Below, in pieces: positions 43,962 through 53,446 of a DNA stretch of 64,000 nt. Source of the stretch: CAVROT01 sp963722905 (lineage in GTDB: Bacteria; Pseudomonadota; Alphaproteobacteria; Rhodobacterales; Rhodobacteraceae). The notes below the pieces were generated by a model that saw only the letters and a program-made list of their open reading frames with translations, made no database searches and was not told the DNA's origin. Position 1 is the first letter of the stretch; every line of letters starts with the position of its first letter. Both the position numbers and the translations under genes were made by a program. The stretch covers positions 1-64,000 of the forward strand of contig CAVROT010000004.1 in NCBI GenBank assembly GCA_963722905.1. The letters run 5' to 3'.

Positions 43962-44687
43962 CTAGAACGGCAGAACGATGTCGGCGATCTGCTGGCCGTA
44001 GCGCGGCTGTTGCACGTCGGTGATCTGCCCGCGGCCGCCGTAGGAGATGCGCGCGGCGGCCAGACGGTCGTAGGTAATCTCATTCTGGCGCGATATGTCC
44101 TCGGGCCGCACGAAGCCCGACACCAGCAGCTCGCGGATCTCGAAGTTTACGCGGACTTCCTGGGTGCCCTGAATCTGGAGCGTACCGTTGGACAGGACGT
44201 CGATCACGGTCGCCGCCACGCGCAGGGTCAGCTTTTCGTTGCGCCGGACCGTGCCGTCGCCGGCCGAATTGCTGGTGGAACTCGTCGAGACCGCGTCTGC
44301 AAGGCTCGCCCCTTCGGGTAACTCCCGGTCAAGCCGCTGCGGGATCCCCAGCAGCGACGGGATCCCGAGGCTTTCGGACCCGCTGCGCGATCGCTGCGTC
44401 GAGTTGGAGATTTCGGCCCTATCATCGATCTCGATGACGACGGTCAGGATGTCGCCGCGGACCGCTGCCCGGGTATTGCCAAGAAGCGAACCGCGGCCGC
44501 CCGACCAAAGCGATGCGTTATCGCCGGGATAGGCGGGCTCCAGGGCGTCGGGCAGTCCCGGCGAGATCATGGCGAGACGCTCGGACGTGTCCTCGATCGT
44601 CGTGAGGTCGGGCGCGCGGCCCACGTCGGCCAGCCGCCCGCATGCGGACGCGGCGCAGAAGGCGGTGAGAAGCAACAGGCGGATCAT
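43962..44687 (-). CDS. flgH: flagellar L-ring protein FlgH
   Basis: FlgH forms the outer-membrane bushing around the rod. It has 241 residues with a lipoprotein signal and a lipobox-like Cys16 (AASAC). Conserved stretches are SLWSGGRGSLLGNTRA, RGDILTVVIEIDDRAEISNS, QIQGTQEVRVNFEIRELLVS and VRPEDISRQNEITYDRLAAA. Its start overlaps the flgA stop by four bases. Confidence 0.93.
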   Translation of the reverse strand: MIRLLLLTAFCAASACGRLADVGRAPDLTTIEDTSERLAMISPGLPDALEPAYPGDNASLWSGGRGSLLGNTRAAVRGDILTVVIEIDDRAEISNSTQRSRSGSESLGIPSLLGIPQRLDRELPEGASLADAVSTSSTSNSAGDGTVRRNEKLTLRVAATVIDVLSNGTLQIQGTQEVRVNFEIRELLVSGFVRPEDISRQNEITYDRLAAARISYGGRGQITDVQQPRYGQQIADIVLPF

Positions 44688-45113
44688 TGCGGAAGTCCTC
44701 CGACGTAAATAGTGCCGTCCTCGCCGACTGTTCCGGTGACCGTCGTGCGGGAGGCGAGGTTCATGGCGCGCACCCTCGCGCCGACGCCGGCCCGTTCCAT
44801 CGCGCGTGCTTCGGTGGCAATCTGGAGCGTTCCGGTAAGGTAGATCATCGGCACGATCTGATTACGCTCGATCACCGCCGGCTCGGTCAGATCGTGCGCA
44901 CGGATCGGCCGCCCGGCATAGAGGACGACGCGCGATTCAAGCCCGATCGCCTGGTCGGGGTCGCTGAGCGCGCCCGGCACGTCGACGGCGGCGAAAGCCA
45001 GAATCTCCCGGCTCGATCACCGCCTTGGCCCGAATCGTGCGGGCGGCGACGAGGGAATCGGCCAATGCGGGGGCGGCGGCCAGCAGGGCGGCCGCGAGGG
45101 CAAGGACCTTCAT
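44684..45113 (-). CDS. flgA: flagellar P-ring chaperone FlgA, frameshifted near the N-terminus
   Basis: FlgA is a periplasmic chaperone for P-ring assembly. The ATG at 45113 overlaps the flgG stop and begins a signal peptide (MKVLALAAALLAAAPALADS). After VIEP the frame must move by one base at 45008-45010, within a G run, to continue as EILAFAAVDVPGALSDPDQA and the SAF-like C-terminal half (RNQIVPMIYLTGTLQIATEA). The corrected protein is about 142 residues, normal for this group. If the indel is real, FlgA would be lost and flagellar assembly blocked or impaired; a sequencing error is equally possible. Confidence 0.82.
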
Positions 45114-45898
45114 CAGCGGATTTGCGTCGTGGCGCCGAGCATCTGGTCGGCGGCGGTGATGACCTTGGCGTTCAGTTCGTAGCCGCGCTGGGCCTCGATC
45201 AGATGGGTGATCTCACGGACCGCGTCCACGCTGCTGTCCTCCAGGAACCCCTGCCGGAACGTCCCCAGACCGTCGGTTCCGGGATCGGCGACAAGGGCCG
45301 GCCCCGATGCGGGCGTCTCGATGAAAAGGTTCGATCCCATCGCCTCCAGCCCCTTGACGTTGCTGAACCCCGCGAGACTGAAGCGCCCCAGGAGCTGCGG
45401 CTGTACCTGATCGCCGAAGAACGCGTAGACCTCTCCATCGGCGTTGATCGAGATGGACTTGGCGTCCTCGGGAATGGTGATGTCCGGCACGACGGGATAG
45501 CCGTCGTTCGTCACGATCAGCCCATCGCCCGTACGTTTGAGGGCGCCGTCACGAGTATAGGCCGACTGGCCAGACGGCAGCGTCACCTCAAGGTATCCGT
45601 CGCCCTCGATGGCGAGGTCCAGATCGCCGCGGGTTTCGACCAGCGCGCCCTGCTGAACGTTCATGCTGACGCCTGAGGGCCGGACGCCGAGGCCCAGCTG
45701 GACCCCCACCGGCAGCTGGGTGCCTGTCGTCGACGAAATCGTGCCGGGCCGGGTCACCTGCTGATAGTGCAGATCGGCGAATTCGGCCCGGCGTGCGTTG
45801 TAGCCGGTGGTGTTCATGTTCGCGAGGTTGTTCGAGATGACCTCGACCCGCATCTGCTGGGCGGACATGCCGGTGGCGGCTATGGACAGGGCGCGCAT
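45113..45898 (-). CDS. flgG: flagellar distal rod protein FlgG
   Basis: FlgG builds the distal rod. It has 261 residues. The N-terminal rod signature is MRALSIAATGMSAQQMRVEV and NNLANMNTTGYNARRAEFAD; the C-terminal signature is EITHLIEAQRGYELNAKVIT. It is 24 bp downstream of flgF and overlaps flgA. Confidence 0.96.
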   Translation of the reverse strand: MRALSIAATGMSAQQMRVEVISNNLANMNTTGYNARRAEFADLHYQQVTRPGTISSTTGTQLPVGVQLGLGVRPSGVSMNVQQGALVETRGDLDLAIEGDGYLEVTLPSGQSAYTRDGALKRTGDGLIVTNDGYPVVPDITIPEDAKSISINADGEVYAFFGDQVQPQLLGRFSLAGFSNVKGLEAMGSNLFIETPASGPALVADPGTDGLGTFRQGFLEDSSVDAVREITHLIEAQRGYELNAKVITAADQMLGATTQIR

Positions 45899-45922
45899 GA
45901 CGGTTCTCCTGGATAGAGGGGG

Positions 45923-46651
45923 TTATCGACCGAGGGTCGAGAGGACGCCGCGGATGCGTTCGTCCTCTTTTTCAAGGAAGTTCTGGCCAAGCTCGTAGGC
46001 GCGCTGGACCTCGATCATCCGCGCGATCTCGGTGACGGCGTCGACATTCGAGGACTCGAGAAATCCCTGAAGGATCACGCCGTTCTCGACCGGCAGTGGC
46101 GGCTGGGACAGATCGAAGAGGACGCCGCTGCGTCGCGTGACGTCCTCGGGGGCTTCCGGCACCCAGAGGCCGATCTGCGTCAGGGGCGTATCGTCGGCCG
46201 AAACTGTCCCGTCGGAGGCGATGCTGACCGAGCGCGCGTCGGCGGGCACGAATATCGGTGCAGCCCCGGCATCGAGCACGCGCATCCCGTCGGCGGTCAG
46301 AAGCTCGCCCTCCGGGGAGGGCGAGAAGTTGCCCGCGCGGGTAAGCGCCTGCCCCTCCGGCGTTTCGATCAGGAAGTAACCCTCTCCCTCGATGGCGAGG
46401 TCGAAGGTCGCATTGGTCTGCGTCATCGCGCCCTGGAGATCGCTTTCGGTGCCGATGCGTGCCGCGGCCATCGACATCGACGGAAAGGTGCCGGCGCCGT
46501 CGCGCGGCAGACGCTCGATGAACTCCGAGAACACGATGCCCTCGCGGCGGTAGCCTCCGGTCGCGGTGTTCGCGACGTTGTTGGCGATCGTCTGCATCTC
46601 GCGCATGAGGCCAGATTGGCGGGTGAGGGTCGTATAGCCAGCGTTGTCCAT
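45923..46651 (-). CDS. flgF: flagellar rod protein FlgF
   Basis: This is a proximal rod component, 242 residues long. The N-terminal rod motif is REMQTIANNVANTATGGYRR, the middle has LAIEGEGYFLIETPEGQALT, and the C-terminus has EIARMIEVQRAYELGQNFLE. It is 4 bp downstream of fliQ. Confidence 0.95.
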   Translation of the reverse strand: MDNAGYTTLTRQSGLMREMQTIANNVANTATGGYRREGIVFSEFIERLPRDGAGTFPSMSMAAARIGTESDLQGAMTQTNATFDLAIEGEGYFLIETPEGQALTRAGNFSPSPEGELLTADGMRVLDAGAAPIFVPADARSVSIASDGTVSADDTPLTQIGLWVPEAPEDVTRRSGVLFDLSQPPLPVENGVILQGFLESSNVDAVTEIARMIEVQRAYELGQNFLEKEDERIRGVLSTLGR

Positions 46652-46655
46652 TTGG

Positions 46656-46922
46656 TCAGCCTCCGGCGATGAGTGGAACGATGGTGTCGGTGAGGAACGC
46701 GACCAGGGTCTCGGACATGAAGCCCATCGTCACCCAGAACACGCCGACGATGGCGATGAGTTTGGGCACGAACGTCAGCGTCATTTCCTGGATCGAGGTC
46801 AGCGCCTGAAAGAGACCCACGACGAGCCCCGCCGTGAGAGCCACGGCCAGTATGGGTGTCGAGACAAGCACGGCGATCCACAGCCCCTGTCGGAGGGTGT
46901 CGTAGAAGATCATTTCGTCCAT
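46656..46922 (-). CDS. fliQ: flagellar export protein FliQ
   Basis: FliQ is a small inner-membrane part of the type III export gate. It has 88 residues with two transmembrane helices: LWIAVLVSTPILAVALTAGL and KLIAIVGVFWVTMGFMSETL. FliP and FliR, its usual partners, are not in the window. Confidence 0.95.
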   Translation of the reverse strand: MDEMIFYDTLRQGLWIAVLVSTPILAVALTAGLVVGLFQALTSIQEMTLTFVPKLIAIVGVFWVTMGFMSETLVAFLTDTIVPLIAGG

Positions 46923-46949
46923 GCGCCGGACTCCGTGGCCCCCGCTCGC

Positions 46950-47234
46950 CTAGACCGGCATCCGAAGGATTTCCTGGTAGGCCTCCACCACCTTGTCACG
47001 CACGGTGACCGCGGTCTCGACCGCGAGCTGCGTCTGGGCAAGCGTCTGGACCAGAATGTGTGCATCGGCCCTGCCCGTCATGGCGGCCTGCGCTGTCTGT
47101 TCGCTTTTCTGGAGGGTCTGCAGGAAGTCCGTGGCGGCGGCGCCTGCGGCCTCGCTCATCGACATCGGATCGGGCGCCGTGGCGGGGCGGACCGCGGCGT
47201 AGTTCTGTGCGGCGATTGCGGCTGTAACGTCCAT
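46950..47234 (-). CDS. fliE: flagellar hook-basal body protein FliE
   Basis: FliE links the MS ring and the rod. It has 94 residues with the conserved C-terminal ETAVTVRDKVVEAYQEILRM. It lies between flgC and fliQ, the common alphaproteobacterial order. Confidence 0.92.
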   Translation of the reverse strand: MDVTAAIAAQNYAAVRPATAPDPMSMSEAAGAAATDFLQTLQKSEQTAQAAMTGRADAHILVQTLAQTQLAVETAVTVRDKVVEAYQEILRMPV

Positions 47235-47260
47235 TCTGGCGTTCCTTCGGTTATGACTGA

Positions 47261-47653
47261 CTAGCGTCGGAGAAGTTCGAGCAGACCCTGGCCCATCTGG
47301 CGGGCCTGATCGAAGAGCTTGAGATTGGCCTCGTAGCTTCGCTGCGCCTCCCGGGCGTCCGCGATCTCGACGATGAGATCGACGTTGGAGGCGCGGTAGT
47401 GCCCGGTATCGTCGGACATGGGATGGGTTGGATCGTAGATCCGGGGCAGTTCGGTGCGGTCGAGCTGCACGCGCCCCGTCTCGACCCGGCCGGTCGCGCG
47501 TCCGCCGTCCAGTTCGGCCTCGAACGGCACGACCTTGCGGCGGTATCCGGGCGTATCGGCGTTGGCGATGTTCTCGGAGACGTGGCGCAGCCGGTCGGCC
47601 TGGGCCTTCATCCCGCTCGACGACAGGGCGAAACTGGCGAAGATGTCTGACAT
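47261..47653 (-). CDS. flgC: flagellar rod protein FlgC
   Basis: This is a proximal rod protein of 130 residues. The N-terminal SGMKAQADRLRHVSENIANA and DTPGYRRK, and the C-terminal VDLIVEIADAREAQRSYEAN, are typical. It is 9 bp downstream of flgB. Confidence 0.95.
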   Translation of the reverse strand: MSDIFASFALSSSGMKAQADRLRHVSENIANADTPGYRRKVVPFEAELDGGRATGRVETGRVQLDRTELPRIYDPTHPMSDDTGHYRASNVDLIVEIADAREAQRSYEANLKLFDQARQMGQGLLELLRR

Positions 47654-47662
47654 GCGCGATCC

Positions 47663-48049
47663 CTACTTGCGGCCGATGGAAGCGCGCAGGATGTCGCGCG
47701 CCGAGGAATAGATGGAGAGCGCCATCTCGTGGCTGTAGCGGACGCCGGCCGACGTCATCATCTCGGTCTCCAGCGACACGTCGTTGCCGTTCGGAGAGGG
47801 TTCGGTATTGCGATAGATCGGCTCAGGCAGGCCGGGCGCCGTCCCGCCCGGCGGAGGCAAGTGCGCGGCCCGCGTGGTGCGCAGGGTCAGGGGCGCCTCG
47901 TTGTAGGTCCTGGCGAAATCGGGCAGGTCCCGGGCGCGATAGCCGGGCGTGTCGGCATTCGCCATGTTGCGGGCGATATGGGTCTGCCGTTCGCCGGCAT
48001 GGCGCGCCATGTCGCCGGCCATCTTCAGGACTGAGATATTGTCGTACAT
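47663..48049 (-). CDS. flgB: flagellar rod protein FlgB
   Basis: This is the first rod protein, 128 residues from the ATG at 48049 (MYDNISVLKMAGDMARHAGE). The conserved ARNMANADTPGYRARDLPDF is present. It is the first gene of the flagellar run on this strand and divergent from fliI, with 81 bp between starts that must hold both promoters. Confidence 0.95.
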   Translation of the reverse strand: MYDNISVLKMAGDMARHAGERQTHIARNMANADTPGYRARDLPDFARTYNEAPLTLRTTRAAHLPPPGGTAPGLPEPIYRNTEPSPNGNDVSLETEMMTSAGVRYSHEMALSIYSSARDILRASIGRK

Positions 48050-48130
48050 TCTGCGTCTTTCCGTTGCCGCTACACGAAGGCTTAACTCCGAATCCTTTAA
48101 AAACCGTTTCAGGACGCAAGGGAGTTCGCG

Positions 48131-49462
48131 ATGAGTTTGGTTGGATTCGATCAGGTGCTGTCCGAGGTCAGGGCGACACCCGTCGCCCGCGCGGCGGGAC
48201 GCGTGCGCGCCGTCGGGCGCGGCGTCGCCGAGGTTACCGGACTGAGCGGCGATGCCGCCATCGGCGATCTGGTGCGCATCGGTCCAAAGGCACGGTCGAT
48301 GACGGGCGAAGTGCTGCACCTGAACGCCGACGTCGCCACCGTGCTGCCGGACGGGTCCGGCGACGGGCTGTCGGTGCGGATGTCGGCGGTCCACCTCGGC
48401 GCCGCGACCATCGCGCCCGACGACAGCTGGATGGGCCGCATCGTGGATCCGGGCGGCGCGCCGCTGGACGGGCGGCCCATCCTGCCCGGTCCGCGGCGCC
48501 GCAGCCTGTCCGCCGCCCCCCCCAGCCCGACCGAGCGTCGGCCCCTCGGCGCCCGGATCGAGACGGGAATGGCGGTGTTCAACACGCTTTTGCCGCTGGT
48601 GCGGGGCCAGCGGATCGGCCTCTTCGCCGGGTCTGGCGTCGGCAAGTCGACGCTGCTGGCGTCGCTGGCACAGGGCGTGGACGCCGACGTCGTGGTGATC
48701 GCCATGGTGGGCGAGCGCGGGCGCGAGGTCCGCGAGTTCGTCGAACGCGTGCTGGGTCCCGCCGGCATGGCGCGCACCGTCATCGTCGCGGCGACCTCCG
48801 ACAGGTCGGCAGCCCTGCGAAGGCGATGCGCACCGGCGGCGATGGCTGTCGCGGAGCACTTCCGCGACAGCGGACGCCATGTCCTGTTCCTTGCCGATTC
48901 GGTCACGAGGCTGGCCGACGCCCACCGCGAAATCGCATTGGCGGGCGGAGAACCGGCGTCGCTGCGCGGCCATCCGCCCTCCATGGCGCCGGTCATTACG
49001 GGCCTGTGCGAACGCGCCGGCCCCGGGACGGACGACCAGGGCGACATCACCGCGGTCTTCACCGTCCTCGTCGCCGGATCGGACATGGACGAACCTGTCG
49101 CCGACGTCCTGCGCGGCGTACTCGACGGCCATGTCGTCCTCGACCGCGCAATCGCCGAGAGAGGGCGCTTCCCAGCGATCGACCTGCTACGTTCCGTGTC
49201 GCGCTCCCTGCCGCACTGTGCAAGCGCGGCCGAAAACACACTGATCGGCGAATCGCGCCGGCTGCTGGGGGCGTACGAGCGCGCGGAGATGATGATCCAG
49301 GCTGGCCTCTACGCTCCGGGAAGCGACCCGACGGTGGACGCGGCCATCGACGTCTGGCCGCGGCTGGACGACTTCATCTCGAAACGGGAGCCCGACAGCG
49401 TGCGCAACAGCTTCCAGTCCCTCGGGCGATGCCTGACGCGCCATCGCGACGCGTCGACCTGA
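48131..49462 (+). CDS. fliI: flagellum-specific ATPase FliI
   Basis: FliI is the ATPase of the flagellar export machine, related to the F1 beta subunit. It has 443 residues. Walker A is GSGVGKSTLLASLA, Walker B is near VLFLADSVTRLADAHREIAL, and the family stretch TERRPLGARIETGMAVFNTL is present. It is divergent from flgB. Confidence 0.93.
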   Translation: MSLVGFDQVLSEVRATPVARAAGRVRAVGRGVAEVTGLSGDAAIGDLVRIGPKARSMTGEVLHLNADVATVLPDGSGDGLSVRMSAVHLGAATIAPDDSWMGRIVDPGGAPLDGRPILPGPRRRSLSAAPPSPTERRPLGARIETGMAVFNTLLPLVRGQRIGLFAGSGVGKSTLLASLAQGVDADVVVIAMVGERGREVREFVERVLGPAGMARTVIVAATSDRSAALRRRCAPAAMAVAEHFRDSGRHVLFLADSVTRLADAHREIALAGGEPASLRGHPPSMAPVITGLCERAGPGTDDQGDITAVFTVLVAGSDMDEPVADVLRGVLDGHVVLDRAIAERGRFPAIDLLRSVSRSLPHCASAAENTLIGESRRLLGAYERAEMMIQAGLYAPGSDPTVDAAIDVWPRLDDFISKREPDSVRNSFQSLGRCLTRHRDAST

Positions 49463-49586
49463 CGCGACGCGCGACTGTAGACCGTGGCGACGCGTGCCTT
49501 GGCGTCATCGGCACCGCTCCGGGATCGGGGGGTGACACGCGGCGCGTCGCGGCTATCGTAACCATGGTGCAACGATGGCAGGTCCG

Positions 49587-49772
49587 ATGACGACGCCCAG
49601 ACAATCCGCTCCAGACTATACCGACGCCTTCCTCGTGTCCCTCGGGCCGCTCGTCTTCGTGGCGCTCTTCGCTCTCTGGATCGCCGGCGGGATACTGGCG
49701 GTGCTCGCCGTCGCCTATGCAAGCGACAAGGCACTGGCCCGCCTGGCGCCGTCCCGGGAGCGGACCGGCTGA
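49587..49772 (+). CDS. small membrane protein, function unknown
   Basis: A 61-residue protein from the ATG at 49587, with AGG a few bases upstream. It has one long or two short transmembrane segments (LVSLGPLVFVALFALWIAGG, then ILAVLAVAYASDKALARLAP). It lies 124 bp after fliI and may be in the flagellar transcription unit. No homologous family is recognised. Confidence 0.5.
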   Translation: MTTPRQSAPDYTDAFLVSLGPLVFVALFALWIAGGILAVLAVAYASDKALARLAPSRERTG

Positions 49773-49881
49773 TCCGAACGACCCGACAGGAACCGTCCTC
49801 AACTTCCGCGAAATGCCGCGGCGGGACCGTCTGTGACGACCCGGCACGACTACGTCGCGAGGGCGCCTTACCGCCCCGGAA

Positions 49882-51114
49882 TCAGATCGGGCGATCCGCG
49901 GCACCCGAGTCGACGACGGAGTGCGCGGCGCAGACCGCCGCCGCCGCATCGAGCGCGCCGGCCCCGTGCGGAACGCTCAGGGCGACAAGTCCCGATTGGA
50001 TCGCCCCCAGTGCACCCAGGACCATGTGCGCGTTGACATGCCCCATGTGACCGATGCGGAAAAAGCCGCCGGCCCCCGGTTGACCGGGATCGACCATGCC
50101 CAGCCCGATGCCGAGCGTCACACCGGCGTTGGCCTTCAGCCAGTCCTGCAACCGCACCCCGTGATCGCCACCGGTCCGTACCGATGTGACAGCATGGCTT
50201 CGCAGCGACCGGTCCGCGATGTTCAGTTCGATCGGCCCGCCCGCGCCCCATGCCTCGCATGCCGCCCAGACGGCCCGCGCCAGCGTCGCATGGCGGGCCC
50301 AGACGGCCTCCAGCCCCTCGTCGGCGATCATGTCGAGTGCTGCGCGCAGACCGTAGAGGTGATGTGTCGGAGCGGTGCCGGCGAAGTATTCGTAGAAGCC
50401 CTCGGGCCGGGTGCGCGGACGCCAGTCCCAGTAGGGGCTGACGGACGTCAAGCGGTCCCGCACCGCGTCCGCCCGGTCGTTGAAGTAGACGAAGCCCAGG
50501 CCGGGCGGCGTCATCAGGCCCTTCTGGCTGCCCGTCACCATCACGTCGACGCCCCAGGCGTCCATCTCGAACCGGTCCACCGCCAGGCAGGCGATGCAGT
50601 CGATCATCAGCAGCGCCGGATGGCCGGCGGTATCCAGCGCCGCCCGCAGCGCCAAGACGTCGTTCCGGACGGACGAGGCGGTATCGACCTGAACAGCGGT
50701 CACTGCCTTGATCTCGTGGCCGCTGTCCTGCTCCAATGCGTGCGTCAGACGCGCGATGTCGACCGTGTCGCGACGACCGAAATCGATCACCTCGACCTTT
50801 GCGCCCATCCGCTGCGCCGTCTGCGCCCAGCCCTGCCCGAACCTGCCGGTGGCGAGCGCAAGCACCCGGTCGCCCGGTGCGACGGTGTTGGCCAACGACG
50901 CCTCCCACGCGCCGTGACCGTTGGCGATGTAGATGGCGCAATGTCCATCGGTGCGCGCCACCGCCCTGAGGTCGCGCACGAGGCCCGGCACCATCTCGGT
51001 CAGTTCGCCGACATAGATGTTGGGTGCCGCACGGTGCATCGCGCGCAATACGGCGTCGGGCATGACGGACGGCCCCGGAATGGCCAGGTAGGATCGTCCG
51101 TTGGCAAGGCTCAT
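49882..51114 (-). CDS. PLP-dependent aminotransferase, serine-glyoxylate/alanine-glyoxylate type
   Basis: This class V aminotransferase has 410 residues from the ATG at 51114 (MSLANGRSYLAIPGPSVMPD). The PLP-binding Lys lies in VMVTGSQKGLMTPPGLGFVY. Other family blocks are APNIYVGELTEMVPGLVRDL, YIANGHGAWEASLANTVAPG and FFRIGHMGHVNAHMVLGALG. Likely reactions are serine + glyoxylate or alanine + glyoxylate, or purine-ureide transamination; the sequence does not decide. It is followed by the small membrane protein in the opposite direction. Confidence 0.83.
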   Translation of the reverse strand: MSLANGRSYLAIPGPSVMPDAVLRAMHRAAPNIYVGELTEMVPGLVRDLRAVARTDGHCAIYIANGHGAWEASLANTVAPGDRVLALATGRFGQGWAQTAQRMGAKVEVIDFGRRDTVDIARLTHALEQDSGHEIKAVTAVQVDTASSVRNDVLALRAALDTAGHPALLMIDCIACLAVDRFEMDAWGVDVMVTGSQKGLMTPPGLGFVYFNDRADAVRDRLTSVSPYWDWRPRTRPEGFYEYFAGTAPTHHLYGLRAALDMIADEGLEAVWARHATLARAVWAACEAWGAGGPIELNIADRSLRSHAVTSVRTGGDHGVRLQDWLKANAGVTLGIGLGMVDPGQPGAGGFFRIGHMGHVNAHMVLGALGAIQSGLVALSVPHGAGALDAAAAVCAAHSVVDSGAADRPI

Positions 51115-51300
51115 CAAGTGGCTCCGGGCGGTTCTGGCGCGCGGCACGCGCGGTCGAACGCGGCGTAGGCACCCGCCCCGGCGGCGTCAACGGGGATCGC
51201 CGCGATGCCATGCCGCGGCCCGGCTTCGGCGGCCGGGCCCGGTGCACCGCCGGACGCCACGGTTCCCGGCCTGGCCTCAAGCCACGCCAAGGTAAGGCCA

Positions 51301-53316
51301 CTAGGCCGCCGGAGCCAGTCCCCTGCCCGCCAGCAGCGCCTCGGGCCCCGGCATCCGGCCCCTGAACGCCGTGTAGGCCGCCTCGGGGTCTCTCGACCCG
51401 CCGACCGACAGGATCTCGGCCTCCAGCGCCCCGGCCACCGCGGCATCGAAGGGATCGCCCGCCTCGGTGAAGGCAGCGAAGGCGTCGGCATCCATCACCT
51501 CGGACCACATGTAGCTGTAATAGCCCGAAGAATAGCCGTCGCCTGTGAAAATATGCGCGAAGTGCGGCGTGGCATGACGCATCGCGATGGCGTTCGGCAG
51601 GCCGATACCGGCCAGCACCTCGGCCTGACGCTCCATCGGGTCGCCGGGCGGATCCTCGCCGTGGAAATCCAGATCGACGAGCGCCGAGGCGACGTATTCG
51701 ACCGTCTGGAACCCGGTGTCGTAGGTCCCGGCCGCCAGCAGCCGGTCCAGCATGTCCCGCGGCATCGGCGCGCCGGTCTCGGCATGCGTCGCGAACTCGG
51801 CCAACACATCGGGAACTTCCAGCCAGTGTTCGTAAAGCTGGCTGGGAAGCTCGACGAAGTCGCGCGCCACCGACGTGCCCGAAAGGCCCGGATAGGTCAC
51901 GTCCGACAGGATATGGTGCAACGCGTGGCCGAACTCGTGGAACAGCGTGCGGGCGTCGTCGTAGCTTAGCAGGGCGGGCCCCGATCCCGGCTTGGCGAAA
52001 TTACAGACGTTCGTGACGATCGGGCGGACATCTTCGCCGCCGCGCTTCTGCTGCGATTGCAGGCTGCCGCACCACGCGCCCGACCGTTTGCCCGGCCGCG
52101 CAAAGAAGTCGGTCACGAAAAGCGCCATGTGCCGCCCGTCCCGCGTGACCGCCCAGGCGCTGGCGTCGGGATGGTGCAGGGCGGCGGGAACGGGGGCAAA
52201 GGACAGGCCGAAAAGCCGCGTGGCGCAGGCGAAGGCGGCCTCGACCATCCGGTCCAGCTGGAGGAACGGCTTGATCACAGCCTCCTCCAGGTCGTGCTCG
52301 GCGCCGCGGCGCTTCTCCGCGTAGTAGCGCCAGTCCCACGGCTCCAGTTCGCCGTTCACGCCGTCGCCGTGCATCATCGCCGTCAGCCGCGTGGCGTCGG
52401 CCTCGGCCGCGGCGCGGGCGGGCTCCCACACCTGCATGAGGAGGTCGCGCGCCGCCTGGGGGGTCTTGGCCATCTCGGGCTCGAGCTTGTAGGCCGCGAA
52501 GCTGTCATACCCCAGAAGGTTCGCCCGCTCCGCCCGTAGCGCGAGGATCTCGGCGGCGATGTCGCGATTGTCGGTGTCGCCGCCGTTCGCGCCGCGCGCC
52601 GTCCAGGCACGCCAGGCAGATTCGCGCAGGTCGCGCCGGGGCGAGAATTGCAGGAACGGCACGATCACGGACCGCGACAGCGTGACCGCCGGAAGATCCC
52701 CGCCAGCTGCCCGTGCCGCATCGACGAGGAACCCGGGCAGGCCGTCGAGGTCTGCCTCGTCCAGGGGCATCGACCACGCCCGCTCGTCCTCCAGAACGTT
52801 CTGCCCGAAGCGTGTGCCCAGGACCGACAAGCGCGACATCACCTCGGTCAGCCGGTCGCGCGCATACCCGTCAAGTTCCGCACCGGCCCGAACGAAGTCC
52901 TCGCGCGTCAGATGCAGCAGCCGCGTCTGCTGGTCCGTCAGGTTCAATCCGGTGCGGCCACTCCACAACGTCTCGATACGCACGAAAAGTGCCCCGTTCA
53001 TCGCCACCTCGGACCTGTAGGCCGACAGCAACGGCGAGAAATCGCGCTGCAGCGCCTCGCGGGCAGGGTTGGAGGCGGTACCGGCCAGCAGATAGAATGG
53101 AGCCAGCACCTTGCGCAGCGGCTCGCCCGCGCGATCCAGCGCCGCGACGGTGTTATCGAAGGTCGGCGCATCGTCCGCGTCGGCTATGGCGGCAATCTCG
53201 GCGCGTGCCTCGGCCAACGCGGCCTCCAGCGCCGGCGCGAAATGTTCGTCGTCGATTAGATCGAATGGCGGAAGCCCGAAAGGTGCCGTCCAGTCTTCGC
53301 GCAGCGGATTCATCAT
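51301..53316 (-). CDS. M3 family oligopeptidase (Dcp/oligopeptidase A-like)
   Basis: This zinc metallopeptidase degrades oligopeptides in the cytoplasm or periplasm. It has about 671 residues. The zinc site is FHEFGHALHHILSD, with a further Glu in VARDFVELPSQLYEHW. The ATG at 53316 is well spaced from AGGAG; neighbouring ATGs at 53313 and 53322 are possible. No signal peptide is seen, suggesting a cytoplasmic location. Confidence 0.92.
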   Translation of the reverse strand: MMNPLREDWTAPFGLPPFDLIDDEHFAPALEAALAEARAEIAAIADADDAPTFDNTVAALDRAGEPLRKVLAPFYLLAGTASNPAREALQRDFSPLLSAYRSEVAMNGALFVRIETLWSGRTGLNLTDQQTRLLHLTREDFVRAGAELDGYARDRLTEVMSRLSVLGTRFGQNVLEDERAWSMPLDEADLDGLPGFLVDAARAAGGDLPAVTLSRSVIVPFLQFSPRRDLRESAWRAWTARGANGGDTDNRDIAAEILALRAERANLLGYDSFAAYKLEPEMAKTPQAARDLLMQVWEPARAAAEADATRLTAMMHGDGVNGELEPWDWRYYAEKRRGAEHDLEEAVIKPFLQLDRMVEAAFACATRLFGLSFAPVPAALHHPDASAWAVTRDGRHMALFVTDFFARPGKRSGAWCGSLQSQQKRGGEDVRPIVTNVCNFAKPGSGPALLSYDDARTLFHEFGHALHHILSDVTYPGLSGTSVARDFVELPSQLYEHWLEVPDVLAEFATHAETGAPMPRDMLDRLLAAGTYDTGFQTVEYVASALVDLDFHGEDPPGDPMERQAEVLAGIGLPNAIAMRHATPHFAHIFTGDGYSSGYYSYMWSEVMDADAFAAFTEAGDPFDAAVAGALEAEILSVGGSRDPEAAYTAFRGRMPGPEALLAGRGLAPAA

Positions 53317-53377
53317 GTGCATGCTCTCCTGTCGCACTATGGTATAGTGTCTTCCGCGCCGGATCGCGACAGGGCGA

Positions 53378-53440
53378 CCCCTTCATCCTGTCGAAAATAC
53401 TCCCCCCGGAGGGTCCGGCGCCGCCCGCGGGCCGCGCCCT
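53378..53440. repeat. candidate Rhodobacteraceae-type intergenic repeat
   Basis: CCCTTCATCCTGTCGAAAAT followed by ACTCCCCCCGGAGGG and a GC-rich inverted segment. It resembles a short sequence often seen in intergenic regions of Rhodobacteraceae. It lies between the peptidase and the permease gene. Recognition is from memory only. Confidence 0.35.
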
Positions 53441-53446
53441 CGCAGG

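Noticed and set aside
44684..45113. programmed frameshift in flgA
   Set aside because: The change lies in a short G run without a recognisable slippery heptamer or a known precedent; an indel is more likely.
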